From Hordeum vulgare subsp. vulgare (taxonomy: Eukaryota; Streptophyta; Magnoliopsida; Poales; Poaceae): a stretch of DNA of 64,000 nt. Below the pieces are notes generated by a model. That model had not been told where the DNA came from, did not search any database, and was given only the letters and a program-made list of their open reading frames with translations. The position numbers and the translations under genes are program-made. Where the stretch lies: positions 171,040,689 to 171,104,688 of the forward strand of contig NC_058523.1 of the NCBI RefSeq assembly GCF_904849725.1. The letters run 5' to 3'. Shown here one piece after another: positions 1 through 11,855 of the stretch. The stretch's first letter is position 1, and each line of letters begins with the position of its first letter.

Positions 1-1337
1 AGGCAGTGCATACACCACAATTGTATTAGGCCCCCGCAAAATCAACAATATGCAAATAAGATTTATAGTACTCCCTTGGTTCACAAATGTAAGACATTTT
101 TGGTAGTTTATTTTGTGGGGATCCTTTCATTACCCTGTAGGCTTGTACATCATTATGTGTCTCTTCAATGGTGCTTAGTGGCTAATTTTACTTGCTCCAG
201 TCATGAGATCTAGGTTCCTGTTGACAAGTCAGTGACATTGTCGTCATCTTTGCATATTAATTCTGGCGAATTTGTTTGCCTTAGCGTGTTCTGCGGAATG
301 TGCTCCCACATAGTTGCATAGGACAATCGGGGAAACTGTCCCTTTTATATTTGTCGTGCTCGTTGTTATGTCCAGTAGATGCTTTCATTACCTTGTTGTT
401 ACGTGTCTCTTCAATGGTTGCTATAAACTGGATGTTGTTAACTGTGTCCGAAGTCCACTGTTCCATGTGCTCATGAACTAGGTCCTTGTTTATCGATTTG
501 TTATTGGACTATTTAATGTTTTTTGTCTTGTCTCTTTTTCTATTGCTAGGAAAGTGGTTAGAAGATGTCGATGATGCCGACTTGGGGCATTCAAATCATT
601 TTTTTTCTTGTGCTATTTTGTCCGCTCTTGTTATATTCGTGTGTAAGGAAATGTATTCATGAGATGAGTTATTGTGTTATGTAAACCTGAAAGATGTATT
701 ATGTGATGTTATATGATGGATGATTTTAATTCGACTTGGAGTTTTCTTGATTTGAATATGAAATAATGTTGGATTTAATATTGGACAAAAAGTTGGGTTG
801 AAAAGGCCCAACAAATAGAAATGAAACCAAGTTCTGGAATAAAAATTCAAAAATGGAAAAAGGCCAAAACTGAAACTGGACCAAATGTATTTGGGTATTA
901 AAAGGCACGCCCAAATTATAATGATACAAAAATAAAATAAAATAAAAATACTAGAAGTGGTTATAAAAAGGCTAAGGCCAAAAAGAAGCCTAATAAGAAA
1001 AAGCCAAAAAAACTAAAACCAGCCCATGTGATCAATTGAAATGGGTTGGGCTAATTTCAACTATGATGTTTTGATTTCGTCGTAATTTTGCCACATAGGA
1101 CTGCCACGTAGGACTGGGTTAGATTGCCAACGACGATTATGGATCGTCGTAAAGGTTACGACAATCCAGGAATCGTCATAAAAGTTACGACGATTTTGAT
1201 CAAAACGTCACTGCTGTTCATCTGTGGCGCTCCGTTTTCGACGCTTGGTTTTTCGTCGTGAGATCGCCGTAAACTAAAAACCATGACGATATAGCGACGA
1301 AAAAATAGCGTTGTGTATTAGCATATTTCTTGTAGTG
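1..1337. mobile_element. Truncated CACTA (DTC) transposon, right end
   Basis: The segment ends at 1337 in TTCTTGTAGTG, which read from the other strand is CACTACAAGAA, a CACTA-type terminal inverted repeat start. About 1075-1310 is rich in CGTCGTAA / TTACGACGA motifs in both orientations, as expected of CACTA subterminal repeats. The other end lies outside the window. The element interrupts the LTR that resumes at 1338. The part 1-1040 is AT-rich and shows no coding sequence I recognise; I assume it is the body of the same element. A loose internal repeat (TGTCTCTTCAATGGT) occurs near 160 and 405. Confidence 0.6.
69..112. repeat. Possible Stowaway-type MITE end
   Basis: The stretch TACTCCCTTGGTTCACAAAT followed by GTAAGACATTTTTGG resembles the terminal sequence of Triticeae Stowaway (Tc1/mariner) MITEs, which begin with a TA target and CTCCCTCCGTTC. 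I could not find the matching opposite end within the next few hundred bases, so this is a fragment at best. Confidence 0.3.
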
Positions 1338-1506
1338 AAATCAGATCTGAAAAGAGTCAAAAACACAGAAAAAACAGGAACTGACACCTGACACTGAATT
1401 AATAAGTTAGTCCCGAAAAAGATATAAAAGGTACATAAAACATCCAAAGATGACAAGATAACAACGTGAAACCATCAAAAATTATAGATACGTTTGAGAC
1501 GTATGA
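1338..1506 (-). repeat. 3' LTR remnant of WHAM-like element
   Basis: About 170 bp that matches the outer part of the LTR ending at 6245 nearly base for base, beginning with AAATCAGATCTGAAAAGAG. The rest of this LTR is missing because the CACTA element ending at 1337 inserted here. Confidence 0.75.
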
Positions 1507-1521
1507 AGCATCCCCAAGCTT
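1507..1521 (-). other. Polypurine tract
   Basis: On the minus strand AAGCTTGGGGATGCT abuts the 3' LTR start, the position and base composition expected of the plus-strand primer of reverse transcription. The same AAGCTTGGGGATG motif recurs at 3450-3462, 3504-3516 and 4663-4675. Confidence 0.65.
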
Positions 1522-4204
1522 AACTCCTGCTCGTCCTCGAGTAGGGAAGTGATAAAGAATGATGTTTTGATGCTTTCATGCTATCTAGCATAGATGTCCT
1601 TTGTAACTCCTCTTATGTGACGTGAATGTTCAGATGCATTAGATTCAAAACAATAGTTTGCTATTGACGTGGAAACAATAATAATTCAAGCAAACTAGCA
1701 AGGTAATCATGAACTTTCAAAATAACAAGGCCAAAAGAAAGTTACCCCTACAAAAGCATATAGTGTGGCTATGCTCTATCATCATTGCACAACGAATTTA
1801 AATCATGCACAACCCCGGTATTGGCCAAGTAATTGTTTCACACCTTTACTTTCTCAAACCTTTTTAACTCTCACGCAATACATGAGCGTGAGCCATGGTT
1901 ATAGCACTATAGATGGTGTGGAGTATGGTGGAGGTTGCAAGACAAAAAGGGAGAAGATAGTCACATTAACTAGGCATATCAATGAGCTGTGGAGATGCTC
2001 ATCAATAAATATCAATGTGAATGAGTAGAGATTGCCATACAAATGATGCACTAGAGCTACGAATATGTGAAAGCTCTTAAGGAAAACTAGTGGGTGTGCA
2101 TCCAACTTGCTTGCTCATGAAGACCTAAGGCAATTTTGAGGAAGCCTATCATTGGAATATACAAGCCAAGTTATATAATGAGAATTTCTCACTAGCTATA
2201 TGGTGGTGACAAAATGAGAGACTCCCAATCATGAAGATCATGGTGCTTAATATGCACAAGTGTGGAAAAGTGGTAACATTGTCCCTTCTCTCTTTTTCTC
2301 TCATTATTTTTTGGGTGGGCTCTTTGGCCTTTTTTTTGGTGGGCTTCTTTGGCCTCTTTTATTTCCTCACATGGGACAATGCTCTATCAATGATGATCAT
2401 CACACTTTTAACTCAAAACTTAGAGCAACGATTACTCTATATGGAATGCCTTCGATAGTGTACTGTGACAATGATCTAGCATGGCATAGACATTAATGGA
2501 AACATCATGCTAGCTATCTTACGATCATGCAATGGCAATGTAGACGTGGTGGCACATGTCATGGTGGTAGTTGCATGGCAATATATCTCGGAATGACTTT
2601 GAAAAAGCCATAGTAGGTAGGTATGGTGGCTGTTTTGAGGGAGGCTAATGGTGGGTTTTGTGCACCAGCAAAAGTTGCACGACACTAAGAAGTTAGTGAT
2701 GGTGGAAGGTGAAAGTGCATCTAAACCATGGACTCAACATTAGTCATGAAGAACTCATATACTTGGTGCAAAAGTTTTATTAGTAATCGAAATAAAGCAT
2801 TCAACGCATACTCCTAGGGAAAGGGTTGGTAGCTATAAACCATCGCGCGATCCCGACCGCCACGCAAAGGATGACAATCAATAGACTAATCATGCTCAGA
2901 TTTCATCACATAGCGGTTCACCATCCGTGCATGCTACGGGAATCACTAACTTCAACACAAGTATTTCTAGATCCACAACACCTTACTAGCATAACTTCAA
3001 TATTACCATAACCACAACTCAAAACTAATTGAGAGGAATCAAACTTCTCTAACTATTCAATGCACATGAAGGTGGAAGTTATCGTATCCCTTTGGATAAC
3101 TACCCCTTTTGAGACTACTTTCAAAGCATAGATCAACTACCAAGCCACGCACAGCTGTGCTCTAAAAGATATAAGTGAAGCACAAACATCAAAAGTATCT
3201 AGCTCAAAATATATAAGTGAAGCACATGTGAGCTGAATTGTCTACCAAAAGATATAAGTGAATTTCGATAAAATCACGGTGTGTGCATGTCTCTCTCTAG
3301 GTGTGCAGCAAGGATGATTGTGACAAAAAAAAGACTCCTACGATACAAGACGCTCCAAGCAAAAACACATAACATGTGGTGAATAAAAATATAGCCCCAA
3401 GTAACGTTATCGATGGATTGAAGACGAGAGAGGGGATGTCTTCCCGGGGCATCCCCAAGCTTAGGCTTTTACGGCATCCTTGAATCTCTTGGGGTGCCTT
3501 GGGCATCCCCAAGCTTGAGATCTTGCCACTCTTTGTCTCTTTGTCCATAAGAACTTCACCCAAAACATGAAAACTTCACAACACGAAACTTAAACAGAAA
3601 CTCGTGATAACATTAGTATGAGAAAGCAAACCACCACTTCCTTAGGTACTGTAGCAAACTTAAATTCTACTTATGCTGATGTTGGGTTACTGTATTTTTA
3701 ACCTTCCATGGCTAATACTCCCCGATACTATCCATAGTTTCATCAAAATAAGCAACCAACACAACAAAAACAGAATTTGTTAACAGCAGACCAGTCTGTA
3801 GCAATCTGTATATTTTGTATACCTCTGGTACTTCAACAATTCTGAAAAATTACGACAGTCTGAAGAATTTGCGTAGCAATCAGCAGCAAAAATAATCAAC
3901 TCAAAAGCTCTTACAGAAAAAAATGAAAATTCTTTTCGTGAGCAGAAAGTTTCTGTCTTTTCCAGCATGACCAAACGATCATCCCCAAGACTAATCATAA
4001 CGGTTTTGCTTGGCACAAACGCAAAAAGAAACACAAAAAACACAATCATAACAGAATTATGAAAGTGTGGAAAACACAAAACAGAAATAAAAATGATAGA
4101 TTCATTGGGTTGCCTCCCAACAAGCGCTTTTGTTTAACGCCCTTAGCTAGGCATTCAATGATGCTCTCACAAAAAGACAAGAATTGAAGCACCACGAGAG
4201 CATC
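1522..4204 (-). other. Non-coding interior of WHAM-like element
   Basis: About 2.7 kb between the polypurine tract and the single open frame. I see no retroviral domain on either strand; short open frames here are not convincing. Two extra polypurine-like AAGCTTGGGGATG motifs (minus strand) lie at 3450-3462 and 3504-3516. Confidence 0.55.
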
Positions 4205-4687
4205 CTAAAGCATGTGAAAATCACATCTAAGTCTAACATACTTCCTATGCATAGGCATTTTATAAGAAAACAGATTGTCAAGACAACCGATAGTTACCAT
4301 ATGGAAGGAAGAAGAAAGAAACAAGAGCAATCTCAACATGACGAGAGGTGATTTGGTAACATGAAAGTTTCTACCACAATATTTTCCTCTCTCATAGCAA
4401 TTACATGTGGGATCATAATCAAATTCAAAAATATAGCTATCACAAATGATATTCTTTTCATGATCCACATGCATGCAAAGTTGACGCTCTTCAAAAATAG
4501 TGGGATTGTCATCAACTAAAGTCATGACTTCTCCAAACCCACTTTCAATGTTATTGCAAATATCATATTCATTATGAGGTTTGAACAAATTTTCAAGATC
4601 ATAAGAAAGATCATCACCCCAATCATGATTATTGCAACAAGTAGTGGACAAAGCAAAACTAGCATCCCCAAGCTTAGGGTTTTGCAT
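4205..4687 (-). CDS. Retroelement open frame of unknown function, 160 aa
   Basis: An uninterrupted 160-residue frame inside the otherwise non-coding gypsy element, between the primer site and the polypurine tract. It is acidic in the first half (NESGF-like, DDNPTIFEE, FDYDPTCNCYERGKYCG) and ends in a hydrophobic stretch around residues 115-130 (LVMLRLLLFLSSS) followed by a basic tail. I remember very similar frames from many Triticeae retroelements of this type, usually downstream of the 5' LTR, but no function is known to me. The start at 4687 reads through the polypurine-like motif, which encodes NPKLGDA; the true start may lie further upstream because the family frame is often longer. It may be a relic rather than an expressed gene. 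Confidence 0.45.
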   Translation of the reverse strand: MQNPKLGDASFALSTTCCNNHDWGDDLSYDLENLFKPHNEYDICNNIESGFGEVMTLVDDNPTIFEERQLCMHVDHEKNIICDSYIFEFDYDPTCNCYERGKYCGRNFHVTKSPLVMLRLLLFLSSSFHMVTIGCLDNLFSYKMPMHRKYVRLRCDFHML

Positions 4688-5148
4688 ATTTTTAGCATGA
4701 TTGTCACTAATAGAATTTATAGTGAAACCATTGCAATCATGCTTTTAATCCAAGGAGCTTTCGTGAATCACTTCATAAGTTTCTTCATCACGATTTTCAG
4801 ATTCACGCATCTCAAGCAAAACTCCATAAAGATAGTCAAGTGCCCTCAACTCACTAGCAATTCGTTCCACATAGGCGGGTCGCTTAAAGAGATTAGCTAG
4901 TGGATGAGGATCCATATCAATAGATTTTTAGCAAGCGAAGATGCAAGCATAATGAAGGCACATGGCACACGAGCGAACAAAAAGAAAGCGAGAGAAAAGG
5001 GCGAATGAAAAAGGCAAACGAGAAAGGCAAAGTAGAAAGGCAAGTGAAACGGCAAATGTGAAGTGGTGGAGAGGAAAACGAGAGGCAACTGGCAAAAAAA
5101 GTAAGTGTAAGAGATGAGTTTGTGAGACCTACTTGGATAGATCTCTCC

Positions 5149-5166
5149 TCCCCGGTAACGGCGCTA
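5149..5166 (-). other. Primer binding site, tRNA-Asp type
   Basis: Minus strand TAGCGCCGTTACCGGGGA, two mismatches from TGGCGCCGTTGCCGGGGA, the complement of the 3' end of plant tRNA-Asp. It directly follows the 5' LTR and fixes the minus orientation. Confidence 0.7.
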
Positions 5167-6245
5167 GAAATTCTTCTGCTACTGCAACAAAAGACCTTCC
5201 AAAGGCGCCAGAAACACGTGCTGACGGGAGACTGCTCTTGTCTTGATTCTCCTCAGCAACGACACCAGGAATCCTTCTGCTACGGCTACTCTAAAGGATT
5301 TTCCCGTGGCCTTGGAGCCTTGCGTTCGTGTTCCCTCGAAGCGGAAAGGGTGATGTAGCACAGCGGTGGTAAGTATTTCCCTCAGTTTTGAGAACCAAGG
5401 TATCGATCCAGTGAAGGAGTATCACAAGTGCCTGCACAAACACAAAGAACCTGCTCCCAACGCTATGAAGGGGTTGTCAATCCCTTATAGATTGTTCACA
5501 AAGTGAGAACTGAAAGCAACAAAGTAACAAAGCAAAGTAAAAGCGGAGGTGTAAACGATAGATGTGAATAGACCCGGGGGCCGTAGTGTTTACTAGTGGC
5601 TTCTCTCATGAAAGCAAGTAGACGGTGGGTTAACAAATTACTGTCGAGCAATTGATAGAACCGCGCAAAGTCGTGACGATATCTATGACAATGATTATAT
5701 CTATAGGCATCACGTCCAAAACAAGTAGACCGATAGTTTTTGCATCTACTACTATTACTCCACACGTCGACCGCTATCCAGCATGCATCTAGTGTATTAA
5801 GTCCAAAAGAACAGAGTAACGCCTTAAGCACGATGACATGATGTAGATGGACAATCTCATATCAACGAAAGAGCCCACCTTGTTACCCTTGATGGCAACT
5901 ACTCAATGGTGCCTTGCTGCCCCTACTGTCACTGGGAAAGGTCACCACTTGGTAAGAACCCAAAACCAAGCACTTCTCCTTGCAGCCCTCCTGGCTTGGC
6001 CCACAGGCCCCCTGATCTTCTTCCGTTCGGGAAAAAAATCATTTCGGGGATTTTATTCCGTTTGGACTCCGTTCCAAAATCAGATCTGAAAAGATTCAAA
6101 AACATAGAAAAACAGGAACTGGCAATTGACACTGAATTAATAAGTTAGTCCCAAAAAAAGATATAAAAGGTACATAAAACATCCAAAGATAACAAGATAA
6201 CAACGTGAAACCATCAAAAATTATAGATACGTTTGAGACATATCA
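5167..6245 (-). repeat. 5' LTR of WHAM-like element, internally deleted
   Basis: About 1.08 kb. It aligns with the solo LTR at 57232-58842 through most of its length, but jumps from AAGCACTTCTCC (near 5982) to CTGGCTTGGCCCACAGG (near 5991), skipping roughly 570 bp that the other copy holds (about 58034-58604). This LTR therefore carries a large internal deletion. The outer boundary at 6245 is exact (GAGACATATCA). Confidence 0.75.
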
Positions 6246-6603
6246 ATCATCACCAACCTCCGGAGCGCCGTCACGCTGCCGAAGAACTCATCTACCTCTC
6301 CGTCTCTCTTGCTGGATCAAGAAGGCCGAGATCATCGTCGAGCTGTACGTGTGCTGAATGCGGAGGTGCCGTCCGTTCGGCACTAGATCAGAGCGGATCG
6401 TGGGACGGATTGCGGGACGGTTCGCGGGGCGGATCGAGGGACGTGAGGATGTTCCACTACATCAACCACATTTCTTAACGCTTCCTGCTGTGCGATCTAC
6501 AAGGGTACGTAGATCGGAAATCCCCTCTCGTAGATGGACATCACCATGATAGGTCTTCGTGTGCGTAGGAAATTTTTTGTTTCCCTTGCGACGTTCCCCA
6601 ACA
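6246..6603 (+). mobile_element. Copia LTR fragment, Angela/BARE/WIS type
   Basis: The 3' part of a copia LTR ending in GCGACGTTCCCCAACA, the conserved end of Angela/BARE1/WIS LTRs (which begin TGTTGG). The segment includes the conserved tract around CTACAAGGGTACGTAGATC and GGACATCACCATGATAGGTC. The 5' part of the LTR is missing at 6246, where the WHAM-like element starts, so that element probably inserted into this LTR. No coding part of a copia element is present. Confidence 0.8.
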
Positions 6604-7673
6604 AGCAGAGGTTGTCATGCACTTTTGAGGTTTGGATGTGTGGCCTCTTAGTGTGAAGGAACGTCACTTTATATTGCCTCCTGTGACAAAGAACTTTATT
6701 ATGCAGTCCGTCGCTTTTATGTCTTCCTCATCACAGGTTCGTACAAAGCTTATTTTCCACACACTAATAGATCATACATATTTAGGGAGCAATTTTTATT
6801 GTTTGCACCGATGAAAACTTACTTGAAGGATCTTCTTCAATCCATAGGTAGGTATGGTGGACTGTCATGGAAAAACTGGGTTGAAGGTTTGTGGATGCAC
6901 AAGTAGTATCTCTACTTAGTGCGGAAGTTTTGGCTGATATGAGGTGGAACCAAGCGTCACATGCTTAGGGATCTCTAGTCATATAACATTGTTCGGAACC
7001 AAGCAAACATAATTCATTATGTTTTCTTCCTTGTCCAACATCTACTTCTAAGCATGTAATAGTTTAATGAGTTTTCACAATCATAGATGGTGCCCAAGAT
7101 GATATATTTATATGTGAACCTCTCCTTCTTTATTACTTCCTATTAATTGCCACAATGACCAAGGTCTACATTTGTCCACCCGCAACAACTTTCAATCAAC
7201 ATTATTTTTATATGTGAAGTCATCACTTCCCATAAGATCATTACATGATCTTTCATGCTATTGTTCTTTTGTTATTCTTTTCTTTAGATCAGGGCATGAG
7301 GCAAGGCCCTTAACTAAAGCACTCTTTATTATATGATTCACGAGCTCGATTACATTGAGGGTGACAAAAAGCAAAACTCAAGCCTAGAACATACTAAGAG
7401 CTTTATTCTACTAGAAAAAGATAAAAACAAAAAGGATCGAACTAAGAAAAATGTAAAGGCAAAAGATGTGATGGTGATACGATACCAGGGCAACTCCCCC
7501 AAGCTTGGCACAAGCCAAGGGTATTTGCCATACTCGTGCTCAGTTGTCTTCCTTCAAAGGTGATGGTGGTGGAGTTGTTGCAACCTGGGTTTGATCCTCC
7601 GTCTTCCAAGGCACAGGTGCTCCGTCATGGAAAGATGATCGAGTCTCCGGAATCCTCAAATCTGCAACCAACC
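6604..7673 (-). other. 3' non-coding region of the Sabrina-like element
   Basis: About 1.07 kb without a convincing gene. On the minus strand a purine-rich tract (CCAAGCTTGGGGGAG) occurs near 7494-7508 but no LTR start follows it, so it is not the functional polypurine tract. The region matches what I remember as the 3' untranslated part of this family. The expected 3' LTR is missing beyond 6604. Confidence 0.5.
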
Positions 7674-8060
7674 TTATTGATTAAATCTATACTCATACTC
7701 ACAGTTTTGGTTCTGCAGGTCATAGATCTGGGCTTGGAGGTGATCAATTCTGTCATACAGCCTGGAGAGGTGCTTCCCGATGTCATTGGCATCGATCTTG
7801 TGCTTGTTGGTGAACTCCGTGATCATCATGTGGTTGGCGTTGAGTCCGCGTTCCACCATCCCTTGGCACTTGCAGACTTGCTGCTCCATTGCTTCAAGCC
7901 TCGCCTCCACGCTTCTAGTCTTCTTGGTCCCCTCAACATCACGGATGTGCAACACCCCCTCATGCATCTCGATAGATTGAGGATGTTGCAGCACTCCCAC
8001 GAGGTAGGGATTGATGACCTTCTCGGAGAACTTGTCCTTCAGAACTTTTGGGGACGTCAT
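7674..8060 (-). CDS. Coiled-coil open frame downstream of integrase, 128 aa
   Basis: A 128-residue frame between the integrase stop (8344) and the 3' non-coding region. It begins MTSPKVLKDKFSEKVINPYL and continues with heptad-rich charged sequence (VEARLEAMEQQVCK, residues ~50-65; LSRLYDRIDHLQAQIYDLQ, residues ~98-116), so a coiled coil is likely. I recognise no domain. I recall near-identical frames in the same position of many Triticeae Athila-like elements, where an extra 3' frame is sometimes compared with a lost or diverged env-position gene; that comparison is unproven. The frame stays open past the last residue given only until the stop at 7674. Whether it is translated, or spliced from a longer transcript, cannot be seen. 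Confidence 0.5.
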   Translation of the reverse strand: MTSPKVLKDKFSEKVINPYLVGVLQHPQSIEMHEGVLHIRDVEGTKKTRSVEARLEAMEQQVCKCQGMVERGLNANHMMITEFTNKHKIDANDIGKHLSRLYDRIDHLQAQIYDLQNQNCEYEYRFNQ

Positions 8061-8343
8061 AGCAATCTAGATTTGTCTGCACAGAAGCTAGAAACAAAAA
8101 CAAAGGAGATTTGCGTGATACGAGGGTCAGACCTTTCGGGAGAATATATAATGAATTTTTCCCGACCAAAAGGAGTACTCCGCAAGAAAACGGAGTCCGG
8201 GAGGCACACGAGGTGCCCACAAGCCACCTAGGCCCGGCCGGGGTAGGCCGGGCCTAGCAGGCTTGTCGCCTCCTCGTGCGCTTTCCGGACTACTTTAAAA
8301 TTTTCTATTTTTCTAAATATTCCAAAACGGATGAAAATTGCTA

Positions 8344-11128
8344 CTAGAAAAGTTTTGGAGTCGGTTTACTTACTGAATCACATACCTCTTCGTTTTCGGA
8401 GTCTGAAATAGCATGATAAATATCCCTTATGTACTCCTCCGGAGTTATGGTATTAATGATATTGCTTTCAACATTTACGGGAGTACCTGAGATATAATGC
8501 TTGATTCTTTGCCCATTTACAACTCTCGGAAAATTACCTTCCGTGTTGTTGATCTTGATGGCACCAAAACGATATACTTCCTCAACAATGTAAGGACCTT
8601 CCCATTTAGAGAGAAGCTTGCATGCAAAAAATCTTAAATGAGAATTGTATAGCAAGACATAATCACCTACATTGAACTCACGTTTCTGTATCCTTTTATC
8701 AAGCCACCTCTTAACTTTTTCTTTGAACAACTTGGCATTTTCATATGCATGAGCTCTCCATTCATCAAGTGAGCTAATATCAAATAACCTCTTCTCACCA
8801 GCAAGTTTGAAATCAAAGTTGAGCCCTTTGATTGCCCAATAAGCCTTATGCTCTAGCTCAAAAGGTAAATTACATGCTTTACCATAAACCATTTTGTACG
8901 GAGACATGCCCATGAGATTCTTATAAGCAGTTCTATAAGCCCATAGTGCATCATCAAGCTTCTTAGACCAATTCTTTCTAGACCTATTAACAGTCTTTTG
9001 CAAAATTAGCTTAATCTCTCTATTACTTAGCTCTACTTGACCACTAGACTGAGGATGATAGGGCGATGCAATTCTATGGTTGACATCATACTTAGCAAGC
9101 CTTTTACGGAAAGCACCATGAATGAAATGTGAACCACCATCAGTCATTAGATATCTAGGGACTCCAAATCTAGGGAAAATAACTTATTTAAGCATCCTAA
9201 TAGAGGTGTTGTGATCAACACTACTAGTTGGGATAGCTTCTACCCACTTAGTAACATAATCAACAACAACTAGGATATGAGTATACCCGTTGGATTTTGG
9301 AAAAGGTCCCATATAATCAAAACCCCAAACATCAAATGGTTCAATGACAAGTGAATAATTCATAGGCATTTCTTGACATTTACTGATGTTACCTATTCTT
9401 TGACATTCATCACAAGACAAGACAAACTTGCGGGCATCCTTGAAGAGAGTGGGCCAATAGAAACCTGATTGCAATACCTTGTGTGTAGTTCTATCTCCTG
9501 CATGGTGTCCTCCGTAAGCCTCGGAGTGACACTTCTGTAGGATCTGTCCCTGTTCATGCTCAGGTACACAACGTCTAATAACACCATCTACTCCTTCTTT
9601 ATAAAGGTGAGGATCATCCCAAAAGTAATGTCTCAAATCAAAGAAGAATTTCTTCTTTTGCTGGTATGTGAAACTAGGTGGTATATATTTGGCAACGATA
9701 TAATTTGCATAATCAGCATACCACGGTGTACTACGTGAAGCATTGATGACATTCAATTTCTCATCAAGAAAGCTATCATCAATAGGTTGTGGGTCATCAA
9801 GAACATTCTCCAACCTAGACAAGTTATCTGCTACGGGGTTCTCAGCACCCTTTCTGTCAACAACATGCAAATCAAATTCTTGTAGCAAGAGAACCCATTC
9901 GATAAGTCTAGGTTTAGCATCTTTCTTTTCCATAAGATACTTAATAGCAGCATGATCAGTGTGAATAGTAACCTTGGAATCAACAATGTAAGACCTGAAC
10001 TTTTCACATGCAAACACGACTGCTAAAAATTCCTTTTCAGTAGTAACATAGTTTCTTTGGGCACTGTCTAGAGTTTTACTAGCATAGTGAATAACATTCA
10101 ACTTCTTATCAACTCTTTGTCCTAGAACAGCACCAACAGCATAATCACTAGCATCCCACATGATTTCAAAAGGTAAGTTCCAATCAGGTGGTCGAACAAT
10201 AGGTGCTGTTATCAAGGCCTTCTTAAGTATTTTGAAGGCTTCCTCACAATCATCGTCAAAAACAAAAGGAATATCCTTTTCCAGGAGATTGGTAAGAGGC
10301 CTAGAAATCTTAAAGAAGTCTTTAAAGAACCTTCTATAGAAACCAACATGGCCAAGGAAACTTCTTATACCTTTCATGTCTGTAGGGCATGGCATTTTCT
10401 CGATCGCATGAACCTTAGCCTTATCGACTTTGATACCTCTTTCAGAAATTTTATGTCCTAAGACGATGCCTTCATTAACCATAAAGTGGCACTTCTCCCA
10501 ATTCAAGACAAGGTTGGTATCTTTACATCTCTGCAAAATTCGATCAAGGTTGCTGAGGCAATCATCAAAAGAAGACCCGTAAACGGAGAAGTCATCCATG
10601 AAAACCTCAGCAATCTTCTCACATAAGTCAGAGAATATGGCCATCATACATCTTTGAAAGGTAGCAGGTGCATTACATAAGCCAAAAGGCATACGTCTAT
10701 AAGCAAAGGTACCGAAAGGGCAGGTAAAAGTGGTTTTCTCCTGATCAGATTGTGCAACAGGTATTTGGGAGAAACCAGAATAACCATCTAGAAAGCAGAA
10801 GTGTGTGTGTTTGGACAATCTTTCTAGCATTTGGTCAATAAAAGGAAAAGGGTAATGATCTTTTCTAGTGGCCTTTTTCAATTTCCTAAAATCAATTACC
10901 ATCCTATAGCGAGTAATAATCCTCTATGGGATCAACTCAGCTTTGTCATTGGGGACAACGATAATACCTCCCTTCTTAGGGACGCAATGCACCGGACTTA
11001 CCCAATCACTATGAGCAACATGATAGATAATACCTGCTTCCAGGAGCTTTAGTATTTCTTTTCTTACTACCTCTTTCATCTTAGGATTTAATCTCCGTTG
11101 ATGATCACCAACTAGTTTGGAATCAGGA
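8344..11128 (-). pseudogene. Pol (RT, RNase H, integrase) of the Sabrina-like element, 3' portion
   Basis: Reads from 11128 down to the stop at 8344. The N-terminal RT part (LEAGIIYHVAHSDWVSPVH) lies at about 10960-11128. A stop codon at 10924-10926 is followed by a 572-codon frame with the RT active site FMDD (residues 101-104), RNase H ([12 protein letters not shown] near residue 250; TDHAAIKYL), the integrase zinc region (SCDECQRIG) and the first catalytic Asp region (FDYMGPFP). A second stop (TAA, 9184-9186) interrupts integrase; the rest (TDGGSHF, then [11 protein letters not shown] with the catalytic Glu) continues to 8344. The remaining upstream pol residues are at 51610-51766, beyond the nested insertion. 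Homology to Athila-type gypsy pol is clear. With two stops and a 40 kb insertion it is non-functional. Confidence 0.9.
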
Positions 11129-11855
11129 TGTCGGGACCCCGATCCTAAGCCATAGGAACCAGCCTGTAATACATCGCACCCCTTTGCGGTCTCACGCACG
11201 GTTAACCCCACGGCTACAGCCTTAACTTAGCCGGGACCGTTTGCGCCTTTTGACTCACGTATGCAATTGTGTCGCTAGCAATCCATTGACAAAGAACCCG
11301 GATCGACATGTCTAGTCATAAACCAAAGTGGCAGTTCCGCACAGGGATAGGCATACATGACCCAGCAAAGCAGGTGTAGGTCACCAGCGAATGTAGACGA
11401 GTCGTAGCAAGCTACAAGGACTCCATTAGATCACGTGACATTTCCCCAAAAGGGGACAGACACAGCAGCTAAGAAGGACACACGCCGGTCAACCAATGTG
11501 TCCGGAGCAGTAGCGAGCTACCATGGCTCGTTGGATCACAAAGGGGCATTTCCCTGTAAGGAGTGCTACTAAAGTTTACGACTAGGTAATCGAACCCCAT
11601 ACATATCAAGCACGACACACGTACGCATGGCATACCGATATGTATAGATACATCGATGGCATCACAACATAACCATAAACATACAAGCTTTATTTAAAAG
11701 GCTCGGAAGAGCCACACACATAATATTACACAGTAAGGGTCTCACGACCCATCATAGCAGTCATTCAGTTCCAAGCCAGCGGAAGTGTTTAAAACTGTCT
11801 GAGTACAGACAGGTGAAACTAGAAGGCACATGGCCTGACTATACTATAGACCCAA

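Larger units (their letters stand above)
1338..6245 (-). mobile_element. Non-coding gypsy LTR element, WHAM/Fatima-like
   Basis: A minus-strand LTR element. The 5' LTR (5167-6245) starts on the minus strand with TGATATGTCTCAAACG and the 3' LTR remnant (1338-1506) starts with TCATACGTCTCAAACG; both share the next ~165 bases. A tRNA-Asp type primer site lies at 5149-5166 and a polypurine tract at 1507-1521. The ~3.6 kb interior has no gag, protease, RT or integrase that I can see, only one family-typical open frame (4205-4687), so the element is non-autonomous. The 3' LTR was cut by the CACTA insertion ending at 1337. A related solo LTR occurs at 57232-58842. The family name is from memory. Confidence 0.75.

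Noticed and set aside
7536..8231. 231-codon plus-strand frame
   Set aside because: Antisense to the coiled-coil frame at 7674-8060 and the adjacent retroelement 3' region; a shadow of the conserved minus-strand reading.
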